Shown here: piece after piece, positions 32,858 through 42,072 of the stretch
Position numbering within the stretch: position 1 is the first letter of the stretch
Layout of the letters: each line of letters begins with the position of its first letter
The notes under the pieces: model-generated
The model's input: the letters and a program-made list of their open reading frames with translations, nothing else
The model's database searches: none
What the model was told of the DNA's origin: nothing
Made by a program: the position numbers and the translations under genes
Source: Xylanimonas protaetiae
GTDB taxonomy: Bacteria > Actinomycetota > Actinomycetes > Actinomycetales > Cellulomonadaceae
Assembly (NCBI RefSeq): GCF_004135385.1
Contig: NZ_CP035493.1
Location: 806,001 to 870,000 of the forward strand
Reading direction: 5' to 3'
Length of the DNA stretch: 64,000 nt

Positions 32858-35800
32858 TCAGATCGCCCCCAGGTCCGCCCAGGGGCCCCACTGCTCGGCA
32901 CCCGGCTCCTGGTTGCGGGTCCACCACTGCGCCTTCCAGAGGTGGCCGTCGTGCACCACGGTCTCGCCGCCGACGTAGACCCACGAGTCGGTCCACTCGC
33001 GGAAGGTGCCCTTCGAGGTCTTCACCTCGGCACCGATCTCCATCCACGAGCCCCACGGCGAGGCACCCGGGGCCGCGCCCTGGGTCCACCACTGGGCCTG
33101 GTACGCCTTGCCGCGGTAGGTCACCTTCTCGCCACCGGTGTAGACGGTGGTCGCCGAGAAGGCCGGGTACGCCGGTGCCGGGGCGGCCTTGACCGTGACG
33201 GGCACGAGCGCCGTCGTGCCCGACGGCGAGACGACCACCTTGAGCGCGTACTCGCCCGCGGCCGTGGCCGCCGGGATCGTGACGGCCACGTCGGCCGCCC
33301 CGCCGGAGACCGTGACGTCGCCCAGGTCGACGCCGGCGGCCGCGGTGTCGGCCGCCGGGACGAGCGCCACCGTGGCCGCCGTGCTCGCCGGGGAGCCGAG
33401 CGAGGTGAGGTCCAGCCCGGTCAGGGACACCGAGGCCGTGCCGCCCGCCTGGACGGTCTCCGGCAGCGCGTCCGCGACCACCCGGGTGCGGGCGAACGAC
33501 GGCGTGAGCGGCGAGTTCGCGCGGATGTAGTCGATCCACGCGTCGCGGTCCACGAGGCCCGAGTCGCGCACGTCCGTGGCGTCCTGGAACGCCCAGAAGT
33601 TGTCGCCACCCGTGCCGAGGAAGCTGAACGTCGCCACGCGGAACGTGTCGTCCGGCTGCACGAGCTTGCCGTCGACGTACACCGCGAGCACGTTGTGCCC
33701 CGGCGCCGCGTTGACGTCGGCCGTCTTCGCCACCCAGGTGACGTTGTCGGACAGGCCGAGCGCCAGGTACGGGCGCGACGGGCGGTTGCCGTTCGCGTCC
33801 ACCTGCCACTGCTGCTCGAGCACCTCGGTGAGCTGGGCGCCCGTGAGCGTCAGCGTCCAGAGGTTGTTGACGAACGGCAGCACCCCGTTGGCCTCGGCGT
33901 ACGTGATGACGCCGTCGTCGCCCCGGAGGAGCTCGGCACGCAGGCCGCCCGGGTTGACGATGCCGATCTCGGCGCCGCCCCGGTCGGTCGACGCGAGCGA
34001 GTCGCGCAGCGCGTTGCCCACGAGGTTGCCGAGCGCCGACTCCGACGCGCGGTCGTCGCGGGTGCCGCCGGTCCAGACGCCGTTCACGAACGAGCCGCCC
34101 GAGAACGCCGTCGTGATGTCGCCCGTGACCGAGCCGACCGGCTGGTTGCCGATGACGTCCGCCTGCGCGAGCGCGGCGTCGACGATCGTCTTGACCTGCG
34201 CGACGCGCGGGTACGTGGCGACCAGGTCGGCGTCGGCCGTGGTGGTGCGGGCGACGTTCTCGACCGTGTAGGCCGTGACCTCGTGCGTGTCGCGGTCGAT
34301 GGTCAGCGACGTGTGGCCGACGTACTCGCCGTAGCTGCCCGTCTGGATGATCGGGCGGGTGCGGTCCGTGCCCGTGATGGGGGCGTCCCACGCGTACTGC
34401 TTGTGGGTGTGGCCCGTGAGGATGGCCGCGACGCGCGGGTCGGTGTCGGTCACGATCTTCGCGAAGGGGCCGCCGGCGGCGACCTCCTGCTCGAGCGTGG
34501 CACCGTCCGGCGTGCCCGCGGGGGCTCCGTCGTGCACCAGGGCGACGACGACGTCCGCCTCGCCGTTGGCGGGGTTGCCGTCCTTCAGCTGGGCGGTGAC
34601 GCGGTTGAGCGCCGCGACCGGGTCGCCGAAGTCGAGGCCCGCGACGCCGGCCGGCGAGACGAGCGACGGGGTCTCCTGCGTGACGACGCCCACGAAGCCG
34701 ACGTCGAGGCCGTCGACCTGCTCGACGTCGTACTCCGGCAGCGCCGGCGTCGTCGTGCCCTGGGTGTAGACGTTGGCGCCCAGGTACGGGAAGTCCGCGG
34801 CGTCGGCCACGCGGCCGGTGAGGTCCGCGAAGCCCTGGTCGAACTCGTGGTTGCCCACGGCGCTGACCTTGAGGTCGAGGGCGTTGAGCACGTCGAGGGT
34901 CGGCTGGTCCTGCTGGAGCGCCGAGGCGAACAGCGAGGCGCCGATGTTGTCGCCCGCCGACACGAAGAGCGTGCCGTCCGGGTTCTGGGCGCGGAGCTGC
35001 TCGACCGTGCCCGCGACCTTGACCGTGTTGGCGTCGATGCGGCCGTGGAAGTCGTTGACGTTCACGAGGTCGAGGTCGACCGGCCCGCTCGGCGCGACCG
35101 CGCCGCGCGTCAGCCCGACGACGACCGGGTCGTGGTCGGACGACGCGTACGGGTCCGGCGCGTAGAAGAGCGTGCCGTGGTAGTTGTACCGGCTGTACTC
35201 CAGCGCGATGGACTCCTCCGCGTTGATCTCCCAGATGTCCGCGCCGGTCGCGCGCTCGAGCGCGGGGCCGTTGAGGAGCACGTGGTCCAGCGAGCCGGAC
35301 AGGCCGCTGAACGAGTAGGAGTACTGGCCCTGCGACAGGTGGGCCGCGGCGTCCGTGTAGCCCGCCTGGTAGAGCACCTCCAGCGGGTCCTCCTGCGTGT
35401 AGGAGTTGAAGTCGCCGACGAGCGCGACGGCCTCGCCGGGCGTCGTCACGGTGCCGATCCAGTCGCGCAGCGCGGTGGCCTGGAGCACGCGGGACCCGTT
35501 CGAGGCGCCCTGCCCGTCGCCCGTGTCGGCGTCACCGGGGTGACCGCCGGCCGAGCCCTTCGACTTGAGGTGGTTGACCGCGACGAAGAACGGCTCGCCG
35601 CCGCCCACGGGGGCGAACTCCTGCCCGACGGGCGTGCGGGCGTCGTCGAACGCCTGGCCGGGGGCCGACTGGTCGCCCAGCGCCCGCGAGTCGCCGACGC
35701 GCTCGACCGAGGCCTTCTTGTAGATGAGGGCCGTCGTGATGACGTCCATCTGCGAGAGGTCGGTGGGCAGCTCGGCCGACGACGGCACGAAGGCCCACAC

Positions 35801-37639
35801 GTCGGAGCCCGCGGCCGTGTTCAGCGCGGCCGTGAGCGTGGCGAGCGCCGAGTCCTTGGGCTTGCCCAGGACGACCGAGTTCTCGATCTCCATGAGGCCC
35901 ACGACGTCGGCGTCCACGGCGTTGATCGCCGCGACGATCTTGTCCTGCTGGCGCTTCAGGCTCGTCGCGTCCCAGGCGCCGCGCGGGCCGCGCGCACCGC
36001 AGTCGTTGACGGCGACGGGGTTGCCCTGGCGGTCGGCGTAGTACGTGCAGCCGGGGAAGCTGTCGCCCGTCGTCGTGAAGTAGTTGAGCACGTTGAACGT
36101 GGCGACCTTGAGGTCGCCGCCCACGGCCTCGGGGGCCGCCGTGCGCGTGTTCTCGAACGTCACGGGCTTGGCGCCGCCGGCGACGGCCTGCTGCGTGGGC
36201 TGGAGCTTCCACAGGTTGTTGCGGTAGTCGACGATCACCGGCCCGGTGAAGGTCACGGCCGCGCCCACGCGCAGCGGCTCGCTGAGCGAGACGTACGGCG
36301 GCGTGAGCGACGAGTTCGCCCCCGACAGGAAGTTGATCGACGAGCCGTCGTCGAGGACGACGCCGCGGGCCGCGTTGTCGGCCTTGATCGCGTCGGCCTC
36401 CGGCGTGCCCGGGCGGGCGGCGTCGGTCCACTGGACGAGCGGCTTGTCGCCCGCGGCCAGGCCCACCTCGGAGTACTGGTTGGCCGTGTACGCGTTCGAC
36501 ACCGTGAAGTCGCCCTGCGGCGCCACGAGCATCGACTCGAGCGACTCGCGCTGGGCGTCGGTGGCGGGCCACGCGACGGTGGCCGGGGCGACCGGGGCGG
36601 CGTCGGCGAGCACGCGCAGGTTCGCGGCGCTCGTCACGCTGATCTCGGTGAGGCCCGAGAACTCGCTGACCGCACCCGTGACCTGCACGGTCTGGCCGAT
36701 GCGCACGGACCCGACGGTCGAGGACGAGAAGACGTAGATCGCGTCCGACGCCGTGTGCGTCGCGAGGTCGAGCGCGCCGCCCGTGCCGGGCGTCTGGATG
36801 ACGTAGCCGTTGAAGCCGCCCGCGGGGTACGCGGCGGTGACCACGCCCGACGTCGTCACGGTCTGGCCCACGAGCGGCGACGACGCGCCCGTGCCCTGGA
36901 TCTGCGCGATCGTGTGCGTGTCCGCGCCGGGGGCCGGCGGGTCGGTCGGGTCGGGGTCGGGCCCCGGGTCGGTCGCGCTGCCGCTGTTGGCCGGCGTCGG
37001 CGCGCCCGCCGTGAAGTCCGCGGCGTTGTCGGCGGTGTTCCGGTGGTCGCCGTTGCGCGCGACGGACGTGGCGTTCGTCGTGCCCGGGGCGGGGGCGGTG
37101 CCCGCGAAGGCGCTCGCCGCCGAGCCCCAGCCGACCAGGTCGACGACCTGCGGCAGCGCGGCGCAGGCGGCGCCCGAGCAGCTGATGGGCGTCGTCGTGC
37201 TGACGAGCGCGACCTTGGCGCCCGTGCCCGACATCGCGATGGTGCCGGTGACGTCCGGCGTCGGGAGGTCGGCCTGGTCGAGGTTGGCCCCGAACGCCTC
37301 CCCCACGAGGAAGTGGCCGTGGGCGGGGACGGTGCCCGTGAGGGGCGTCGTCAGGCTGGCGCCGAACGCGCCGGCCGAGCTCGCGTACTGGATCGACCAC
37401 CCCGCGAGGCTCACGGGCTGGTCGGTGGTGTTCCACAGCTCGACGAAGTCCTGGTCGAAGGCGGCACCGCTGTTGCCGCCTCCCCCGTAGACCTCGTCGA
37501 TGATCACGGGCGCCGTCGGGCCGACGGCCGCCGCGGCGGGTGCGGCGAGCGCCGCGGCGGTGGGGACGGCGATGGCCGCGGACAGGAGGGCTGCGAGGGC
37601 ACTCCGGGTCCAGGGCCTCGCCAGGGGCGTGGTGGTCAC
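32858..37639 (-). CDS. Secreted ExeM/NucH-type nuclease fused to 5'-nucleotidase
   Basis: A 1593-residue extracellular enzyme. Domains in order: signal peptide (1-38, ending AAPAAAA); lamin-tail domain (about 45-155); Pro/Asp linker; OB-fold (about 240-340, TIAQIQGTG); endonuclease/exonuclease/phosphatase domain (about 508-835, with VATFNVLNYF, LMEIEN, NHLKSKG, VGDFNSY and SSDHDP); metallophosphoesterase (about 855-1100, NVNDFHGRI, AGDNIGAS, VGNHEFDQG, GHTHKQY); 5'-nucleotidase C-terminal domain (about 1150-1340, VNPGGLRAEL); Ig-like part; and two Trp-rich chitin-binding-type modules (about 1485-1593, AYQAQWWTQG, LWKAQWWTRNQEPG). It could degrade DNA to nucleosides and phosphate outside the cell, tethered to polysaccharide. 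A PHO-box-like site lies upstream. Confidence 0.93.
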   Translation of the reverse strand: MTTTPLARPWTRSALAALLSAAIAVPTAAALAAPAAAAVGPTAPVIIDEVYGGGGNSGAAFDQDFVELWNTTDQPVSLAGWSIQYASSAGAFGASLTTPLTGTVPAHGHFLVGEAFGANLDQADLPTPDVTGTIAMSGTGAKVALVSTTTPISCSGAACAALPQVVDLVGWGSAASAFAGTAPAPGTTNATSVARNGDHRNTADNAADFTAGAPTPANSGSATDPGPDPDPTDPPAPGADTHTIAQIQGTGASSPLVGQTVTTSGVVTAAYPAGGFNGYVIQTPGTGGALDLATHTASDAIYVFSSSTVGSVRIGQTVQVTGAVSEFSGLTEISVTSAANLRVLADAAPVAPATVAWPATDAQRESLESMLVAPQGDFTVSNAYTANQYSEVGLAAGDKPLVQWTDAARPGTPEADAIKADNAARGVVLDDGSSINFLSGANSSLTPPYVSLSEPLRVGAAVTFTGPVIVDYRNNLWKLQPTQQAVAGGAKPVTFENTRTAAPEAVGGDLKVATFNVLNYFTTTGDSFPGCTYYADRQGNPVAVNDCGARGPRGAWDATSLKRQQDKIVAAINAVDADVVGLMEIENSVVLGKPKDSALATLTAALNTAAGSDVWAFVPSSAELPTDLSQMDVITTALIYKKASVERVGDSRALGDQSAPGQAFDDARTPVGQEFAPVGGGEPFFVAVNHLKSKGSAGGHPGDADTGDGQGASNGSRVLQATALRDWIGTVTTPGEAVALVGDFNSYTQEDPLEVLYQAGYTDAAAHLSQGQYSYSFSGLSGSLDHVLLNGPALERATGADIWEINAEESIALEYSRYNYHGTLFYAPDPYASSDHDPVVVGLTRGAVAPSGPVDLDLVNVNDFHGRIDANTVKVAGTVEQLRAQNPDGTLFVSAGDNIGASLFASALQQDQPTLDVLNALDLKVSAVGNHEFDQGFADLTGRVADAADFPYLGANVYTQGTTTPALPEYDVEQVDGLDVGFVGVVTQETPSLVSPAGVAGLDFGDPVAALNRVTAQLKDGNPANGEADVVVALVHDGAPAGTPDGATLEQEVAAGGPFAKIVTDTDPRVAAILTGHTHKQYAWDAPITGTDRTRPIIQTGSYGEYVGHTSLTIDRDTHEVTAYTVENVARTTTADADLVATYPRVAQVKTIVDAALAQADVIGNQPVGSVTGDITTAFSGGSFVNGVWTGGTRDDRASESALGNLVGNALRDSLASTDRGGAEIGIVNPGGLRAELLRGDDGVITYAEANGVLPFVNNLWTLTLTGAQLTEVLEQQWQVDANGNRPSRPYLALGLSDNVTWVAKTADVNAAPGHNVLAVYVDGKLVQPDDTFRVATFSFLGTGGDNFWAFQDATDVRDSGLVDRDAWIDYIRANSPLTPSFARTRVVADALPETVQAGGTASVSLTGLDLTSLGSPASTAATVALVPAADTAAAGVDLGDVTVSGGAADVAVTIPAATAAGEYALKVVVSPSGTTALVPVTVKAAPAPAYPAFSATTVYTGGEKVTYRGKAYQAQWWTQGAAPGASPWGSWMEIGAEVKTSKGTFREWTDSWVYVGGETVVHDGHLWKAQWWTRNQEPGAEQWGPWADLGAI

Positions 37640-37688
37640 ACTGGCTCCTCATCGAGAACGCGCTGATAGGCGCAGACAGGCAAGCAGT

Positions 37689-37710
37689 GACAGGTGAAGC
37701 GGCGATGAAC
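37689..37710 (-). promoter_or_regulatory. PHO-box-like direct repeat upstream of the nuclease
   Basis: On the minus strand GTTCATCGCCG is followed directly by CTTCACCTGTC, two 11-bp units resembling the PhoP site of Streptomyces (G-T-T-C-A-type units). It lies 50-71 bp before the ATG, with TATCAG (about 37661-37666) as a possible -10. Phosphate-starvation control would fit a phosphate-releasing enzyme. Inference from a degenerate motif. Confidence 0.45.
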
Positions 37711-37848
37711 GCCGGGTCACGCCCCGACGACGAACAGGAGGCCGCAGCGCAGCGGCTCCCCGTCCAGGGGCGATGTGTCCGGGTTCACGCTGGTCGGCAC
37801 GCTAGCGGCGATGACCGCGGACGTCATCCCGTCAGCCCAGGTCACCCG

Positions 37849-38220
37849 TCAGCGCGGGCGCGCCGCCTGGAGCGGGAGGTACGCGGACAGGTCGCTGCGC
37901 TCGCCCGAGGCGCGCACCGTGCCGGCCGCGACGGCGTCGTCCCACGCCAGGCGGCCCGTCGCGAGGGCGAGCCACGTCTCGACGTCGGTCTCGACGACGT
38001 TGGGCGGCGTGCCGCGCGTGTGCCGCGGGCCCGGGATCGCCTGCACGGCGCCGGCGGGCGGCACGCGCACCTCGACGGCGTTGCCGGGCGCGACGTCGGC
38101 GAGCTCCTCGAGCGTGAAGCGCACGGCCGTGGTCACGTCGGCGCGGGCGGCCGCCCCGCGCAGCCAGGCCTGGACGGCGGCCCGCCCGGCGGCGGGCTCG
38201 GTGCGGCGGCGCGGAGGCAT
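37849..38220 (-). CDS. Sterol-carrier-type protein
   Basis: 123 residues resembling the actinobacterial sterol carrier family: [20 protein letters not shown], then [40 protein letters not shown] (region about 60-80) and [22 protein letters not shown]. It should bind lipids or other hydrophobic ligands in the cytoplasm. ATG 38220 opens after a basic PPRRRTEPA. It sits just downstream of the RNB gene in the same direction (29 bp apart). Confidence 0.8.
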   Translation of the reverse strand: MPPRRRTEPAAGRAAVQAWLRGAAARADVTTAVRFTLEELADVAPGNAVEVRVPPAGAVQAIPGPRHTRGTPPNVVETDVETWLALATGRLAWDDAVAAGTVRASGERSDLSAYLPLQAARPR

Positions 38221-38249
38221 GCGCCCAGGGTAGGTGCCCAGGGGAGATG

Positions 38250-39736
38250 TCAGGGCAGCGTGAAGCGGACCTTGCGTTCCGGCACCGACGCCGTCGTCAG
38301 CGTGACGCGGACGCGCTCGCCGAGCGGCAGCGCCTCGCCGTCGAGCCGGGCGCGGACGGCCGGGTCGCGCAGCACCACCTCGCCCCGCGTGGCGGGGCCG
38401 CCGTCCTTCTTGGTCTCCGTCTCGACGACGACGCCGTCGAAGCGCTGCCCCAGCCGGTGCCCGAGCAGCGCGGCCTCGACGATGTCGACGCACGAGCGCT
38501 CGAACCCGGACGCGACGCGCCCCGTGGCGGCCATCGTCTGGGGCAGGCCGGGCAGCGCGTCGCCCACCCAGCGCGGCACGTCCCTGCCGGCGGAGTGGGC
38601 GAGGCAGACCTCGGTGCCGTACCGGTCGACGAGCCGCCGCAGCGGGGCCGTGACGTGCGCGTACTCGGCCGCGATGGCGGCGTGGCGGGACGTCCCTTCG
38701 GCGGGGTCGGCGGGCAGGCGCACCACGGCGCCGTCCTCGCCGGGGACGCCGAACGCGAGGTACCCGGCGCCGCGGAAGAGCGTCGTCGCCTCGTTGAGGA
38801 ACGCGGCGTGCGCGGGCTTGCGCGACTCGAGGCGGTGGAGCAGCTCGGCGTAGCCGACGTCCGGCGGCCAGTCGATGCCGAGGGCCTGCGCGGTGCGGTG
38901 CAGCCGGGCGAGGTCGCGCGGGTCGGCGGGGGCAGCGTGCGGAAGATGCCGACGCCGGCCTCGCGCATGATGCGCGCGGCGGCGATGCCGGTCAGGAGCG
39001 AGATCTGCGCGTTCCAGCCCTCGACGGGCAGGGTGCGGCGGAACGACAGGGCGAACGTGCCGTCCTCCTTCTGCGCGACCTCCTGCTCGGGGACGTCCAG
39101 GGACGTGCCGCCGCGCTCGCGCTCACGGGCCTGGCGCAGCCTGCCGACGTCGGCGAGGAGCTGGAGGGACTCGGGGGCGCTGCCGTCGTCGAGCGCGGAC
39201 TGCGCCTCGCCGTACGTGAGCCGGGCGCGCGAGCGCACGATGGCACGCGCGACGGTCGCGGAGGTGATCTCGCCGTGGGAGTCGAGGCCGATCGTCCACA
39301 GGGCCGCGGGGCGGTCCTGGTCGGGCAGCAGGCTGGCCGCGCCCTCGCTCAGCACGGGCGGGTGCAGCGGCGTGCGCGTGTCGGGCCCGTAGACCGTGGT
39401 GCCGCGGCGGTTGACCTCGAGGTCGAGCGCGCTGCCGGGCGTCACGAACGCGGCGAGGTCCGCGATGGCGTACCGCACGATGTAGCCGTCGCCCGACGAC
39501 GCGACGTGCACGGCCTGGTCGAGGTCCATGGAGCCGGGCGGGTCGATGGTGACGAAGTCGATGTCGCGGCGGTCCTGCCGGTCGCGCGTGACGTCGCGCT
39601 GCGCGGCGGCGCGCGCCTCGTCGACGACGGCGGGCGGGAACATCGCGGGCAGGCCGATCTCCGCCCGCAGCGCGGCGAGCGCGGACCGGACCTCTTCGGT
39701 GGTGGTCGAGGCGAGGCTGAGATGACGCGAGGGCAC
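38250..39736 (-). pseudogene. RNB-domain (RNase II/R family) ribonuclease, frameshifted
   Basis: Hydrolytic 3'-5' exoribonuclease. The first frame has FVTIDPPGSMDLDQAVHV (catalytic Asp cluster), YAIADLAAFVTPGS, VYGPDTRTPLHPPVLSEG and [15 protein letters not shown], then loses frame at FRTLPP. The other frame continues with [20 protein letters not shown] to a normal end ([10 protein letters not shown], 38250). One missing C in the CCCCCGCC tract (about 38924-38932) explains it. GTG 39736 is preferred to the upstream ATG 39868: TACTGT ends 7 bp before it (leaderless) and PSRHLSLAS matches the family start. Sequencing error is likely. Confidence 0.85.
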
Positions 39737-39909
39737 GATCCCGACAGTAGGGCCGAGCAGCGCGGACGGCGCGGGGACGGGCCCTGGCGGCGCTGTGAGC
39801 GCGACCAACGTCACGGTGTCGCCGCCGAGCGGCTCGCCGTCGACAGGGGTACAGTGGTAAGACCACATCCGCCACGCCCTGCCGTGCCCATCGAGAGCCC
39901 GAGGCCGTC

Positions 39910-40800
39910 GTGTCCCCTGTCCTGACCGTCGAGAGCACCCCTGCGTCCGACGCCCACCCCGACCGGCTGCCCGCGGCCACGCGCGACCGGGTGCCCACCG
40001 ACGTCGTCGACCGCATGGTGGAGTCCGGCGCCTACAAGGCCCACCGCAGCTCGCGCAAGGTCTTCGTGCAGGCCGTGCTCGGCTCGTTCGTATTCGGCGC
40101 GGTGGTCATGCTCGCCGGGACGATCGTCTCGCAGACCGGCCTGCCGTTCCTGGGCGCGGTCGTGTTCCCGATGGCGTTCGTCATCGTCATCCTGCTGGGC
40201 CTCGAGCTCGTCACCTCGTCCATGGGCCTGGTGCCCCTGGCCTGGTGGCGCAAGCGGGCCACGGGCCGCGACACGCTGCGCACCCTCGGCGTCGCGATCG
40301 CGGGCCACATCGTCGGCTGCGCCCTGTTCGCCCTCGTGTTCTGGGCGACGGTCACCGAGATGGGCCACACCTACGACGCCCCGCTCGCCGTCTGGATCCG
40401 CGACCTCGCCCTGCACAAGACGCACGGCTACCAGGCGCTCGGCGCGGGCGCCGGCCTGAGCCTGGTGTTCCTGCGCGCGGTGCTGTGCAACTGGCTGGTC
40501 TCCCTCGGCGCCGTCATGGGCATGACCACGCGCTCCACGGGCGCGCGCATCGCCGCCATCTGGATGCCGATCATGCTGTTCTTCGCGCTCCAGTGGGAGC
40601 ACTCGGTGGTCAACCTGTTCGTCATCCCCGCCGCGATGCTCGTGGGCGCGCCCATCACGTTCGGCGACTGGTGGCTGTGGAACGAGATCCCCGTGCTGCT
40701 CGGCAACGTCGTCGGCGCGGCCGTGCTCACCGCCATGGGCCTGTGGGTGTCGCAGCGCGGCACCCTGCCCTGGAAGCGCGACACGTTCGAGACCCTCTGA
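39910..40800 (+). CDS. Formate/nitrite transporter family channel
   Basis: A 296-residue FNT-type pentameric channel for small monovalent anions (formate, nitrite or hydrosulfide). Six hydrophobic segments are visible between about 55 and 280. Motifs include GLELVTSSM near the second helix, LRAVLCNWLVSLGAVM (the FNT CNxxV region) and HSVVNLF (the conserved His-containing loop). GTG 39910 and an upstream TACAGT suggest its own promoter. The substrate cannot be set from sequence. Hydrosulfide is conceivable given the sulfur region nearby, but weakly supported. It is followed after 2 bp by a GNAT gene. Confidence 0.88.
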   Translation: MSPVLTVESTPASDAHPDRLPAATRDRVPTDVVDRMVESGAYKAHRSSRKVFVQAVLGSFVFGAVVMLAGTIVSQTGLPFLGAVVFPMAFVIVILLGLELVTSSMGLVPLAWWRKRATGRDTLRTLGVAIAGHIVGCALFALVFWATVTEMGHTYDAPLAVWIRDLALHKTHGYQALGAGAGLSLVFLRAVLCNWLVSLGAVMGMTTRSTGARIAAIWMPIMLFFALQWEHSVVNLFVIPAAMLVGAPITFGDWWLWNEIPVLLGNVVGAAVLTAMGLWVSQRGTLPWKRDTFETL

Positions 40801-40802
40801 CC

Positions 40803-41492
40803 GTGACCCCGCGCGACGAGGCGATCCTCGACCACGCCACCTGGTCCGCGATCACCGGCCCCCTGGCACCGCTCGCGGTGGGCGACGGCGACGCGCGCGG
40901 GTTCCAGCCGGACGTCTGCTCGTTCACGGCCGTGCGCGACTGGCACGCCCCCGGCGTCTGGGACGCGATCGTCGACCTGGTGGGCCCCGGGGGCGACTTC
41001 GCCCTCCCGCCGGCCGGCGTCGCCCTCCCGGCCGGGTGGGAGGTCACCTTCACGCTCGACGGCGTCCAGCTCGTCGAGACCGACCGGCTCGAGACCCGCC
41101 CCGACGACGAGGCCGTGGAGCTCGGCGCGGACGACGTGCCGGAGATGCTCGGCCTCGTCGCCCTCGCGCAGCCCGGTCCGTTCCTGCCGCGCACTTACCT
41201 CATGGGGCGCTACGTCGGGATCCGCCGCGGCGGCGCCCTCGTGGCGATGGCCGGGGAGCGCATGCACCCCGTCGGCTGGACCGAGATCAGCGCCGTCGCG
41301 ACGCACCCCGACCACCGCGGCCAGGGCCTGGCCGCGCGGCTGGTCCGGGACGTCGCGCACCACATCCGCGAGCGCGGCGACGGCGTCTACCTGCACACGA
41401 CGGCCACCAACCCGGCCCGGGCGCTCTACGCCGGGCTGGGCTTCCGCCTGCGTCAGGAGCTGACGTTCGGCTCCGTCCGCACGCCCGCCTGA
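40803..41492 (+). CDS. GNAT-family N-acetyltransferase, paralogue A
   Basis: 229 residues from GTG 40803. The C-terminal GNAT fold has the acetyl-CoA loop HPDHRGQGLAARLVRDV (about 161-177) and NPARALYAGLGFRLRQE (about 202-218). The N-terminal half contains WHAPGVWDAIVDLVGPGG and LVETDRLETRPDDEAVELG. It is clearly paralogous to 44245-44949 over its whole length. It follows the FNT gene by 2 bp, so it is in an operon with it. Acceptor substrate unknown. Confidence 0.88.
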   Translation: MTPRDEAILDHATWSAITGPLAPLAVGDGDARGFQPDVCSFTAVRDWHAPGVWDAIVDLVGPGGDFALPPAGVALPAGWEVTFTLDGVQLVETDRLETRPDDEAVELGADDVPEMLGLVALAQPGPFLPRTYLMGRYVGIRRGGALVAMAGERMHPVGWTEISAVATHPDHRGQGLAARLVRDVAHHIRERGDGVYLHTTATNPARALYAGLGFRLRQELTFGSVRTPA

Positions 41493-41543
41493 GCCGTCGC
41501 GCTGAGCCACCGCACGCCCGCCTGAGCCGCAGCGATCGGCCAC

Positions 41544-42062
41544 TCACGCCTGCGACGCGCGGTGCCGCTCCGCGAGGGCCTGGTACTCGACGGCGTTGCG
41601 GCGCACGCGCTCGCGGCCCTCGGCGTCGAGCTCGCCGCGGTCCTTGGCCGGGACGCCGACGGCGAGGTGGTGCGGCGGGACCTCCTGGCCCTCGCGAACC
41701 AGGGCGCCCGCCGCGACGAACGCGCCCTCGCCCACCACGGCCCCGTTGAGGAGCGTCGCTGCCATGCCGACGAGCGCGCCGTCGCCGACGGTCGCGCCGT
41801 GGACGATCGCTGCGTGCCCGACGCCCACGTGCGCGCCGATGCGCGTCGGCACGCCGGTGTCCGTGTGCACGACGACGTTGTCCTGGAGGTTGCTGCCCTC
41901 GCCCAGCACGATCTCGTCCATGTCGCCGCGCAGCACGGCGCCGTACCAGACGCTCGCGCGCGGGCCGATGCGGACCCGGCCGATCACCGTGGCCGTCGGC
42001 GCGAGCCACGCGGTCGGGTCGATCTGCGGGACATGACCGTCGAAGGGCAGCACCGTCGCCAT
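41544..42062 (-). CDS. Gamma-carbonic-anhydrase-like hexapeptide-repeat protein
   Basis: A 172-residue left-handed beta-helix protein. Repeats such as ATVIGRVRIGPRASVWYGAV, LGEGSNLQDNVVVHTD and VGVGHAAIVHGATVGDGALV carry the three His expected for metal binding (VVHTD, VGHAA, IVHGA). The C-terminal helix ends ERVRRNAVEYQALAERH. It may hydrate CO2 or be an acyl-thioester relative. It lies 10 bp after the LLM gene and is probably in its SAM-IV-controlled operon. Confidence 0.9.
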   Translation of the reverse strand: MATVLPFDGHVPQIDPTAWLAPTATVIGRVRIGPRASVWYGAVLRGDMDEIVLGEGSNLQDNVVVHTDTGVPTRIGAHVGVGHAAIVHGATVGDGALVGMAATLLNGAVVGEGAFVAAGALVREGQEVPPHHLAVGVPAKDRGELDAEGRERVRRNAVEYQALAERHRASQA

Positions 42063-42072
42063 GGCGGCGACC

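Noticed and set aside
32798-37666. A 1622-codon open frame antisense to the secreted nuclease gene
   Set aside because: Arg/Val/Asp-rich composition without domains; it is a codon-bias shadow of the real leftward gene in very high GC DNA.
39737-39868. N-terminal extension of the RNB protein from ATG 39868
   Set aside because: The extension (WSYHCTPVDGEPLGG...) has no family similarity and would span the TACTGT box that fits the GTG 39736 start.
39910-40800. FNT channel as a member of the SAM-IV sulfur regulon
   Set aside because: It has its own promoter region and no riboswitch, and lies outside the three controlled units; hydrosulfide transport remains speculation.
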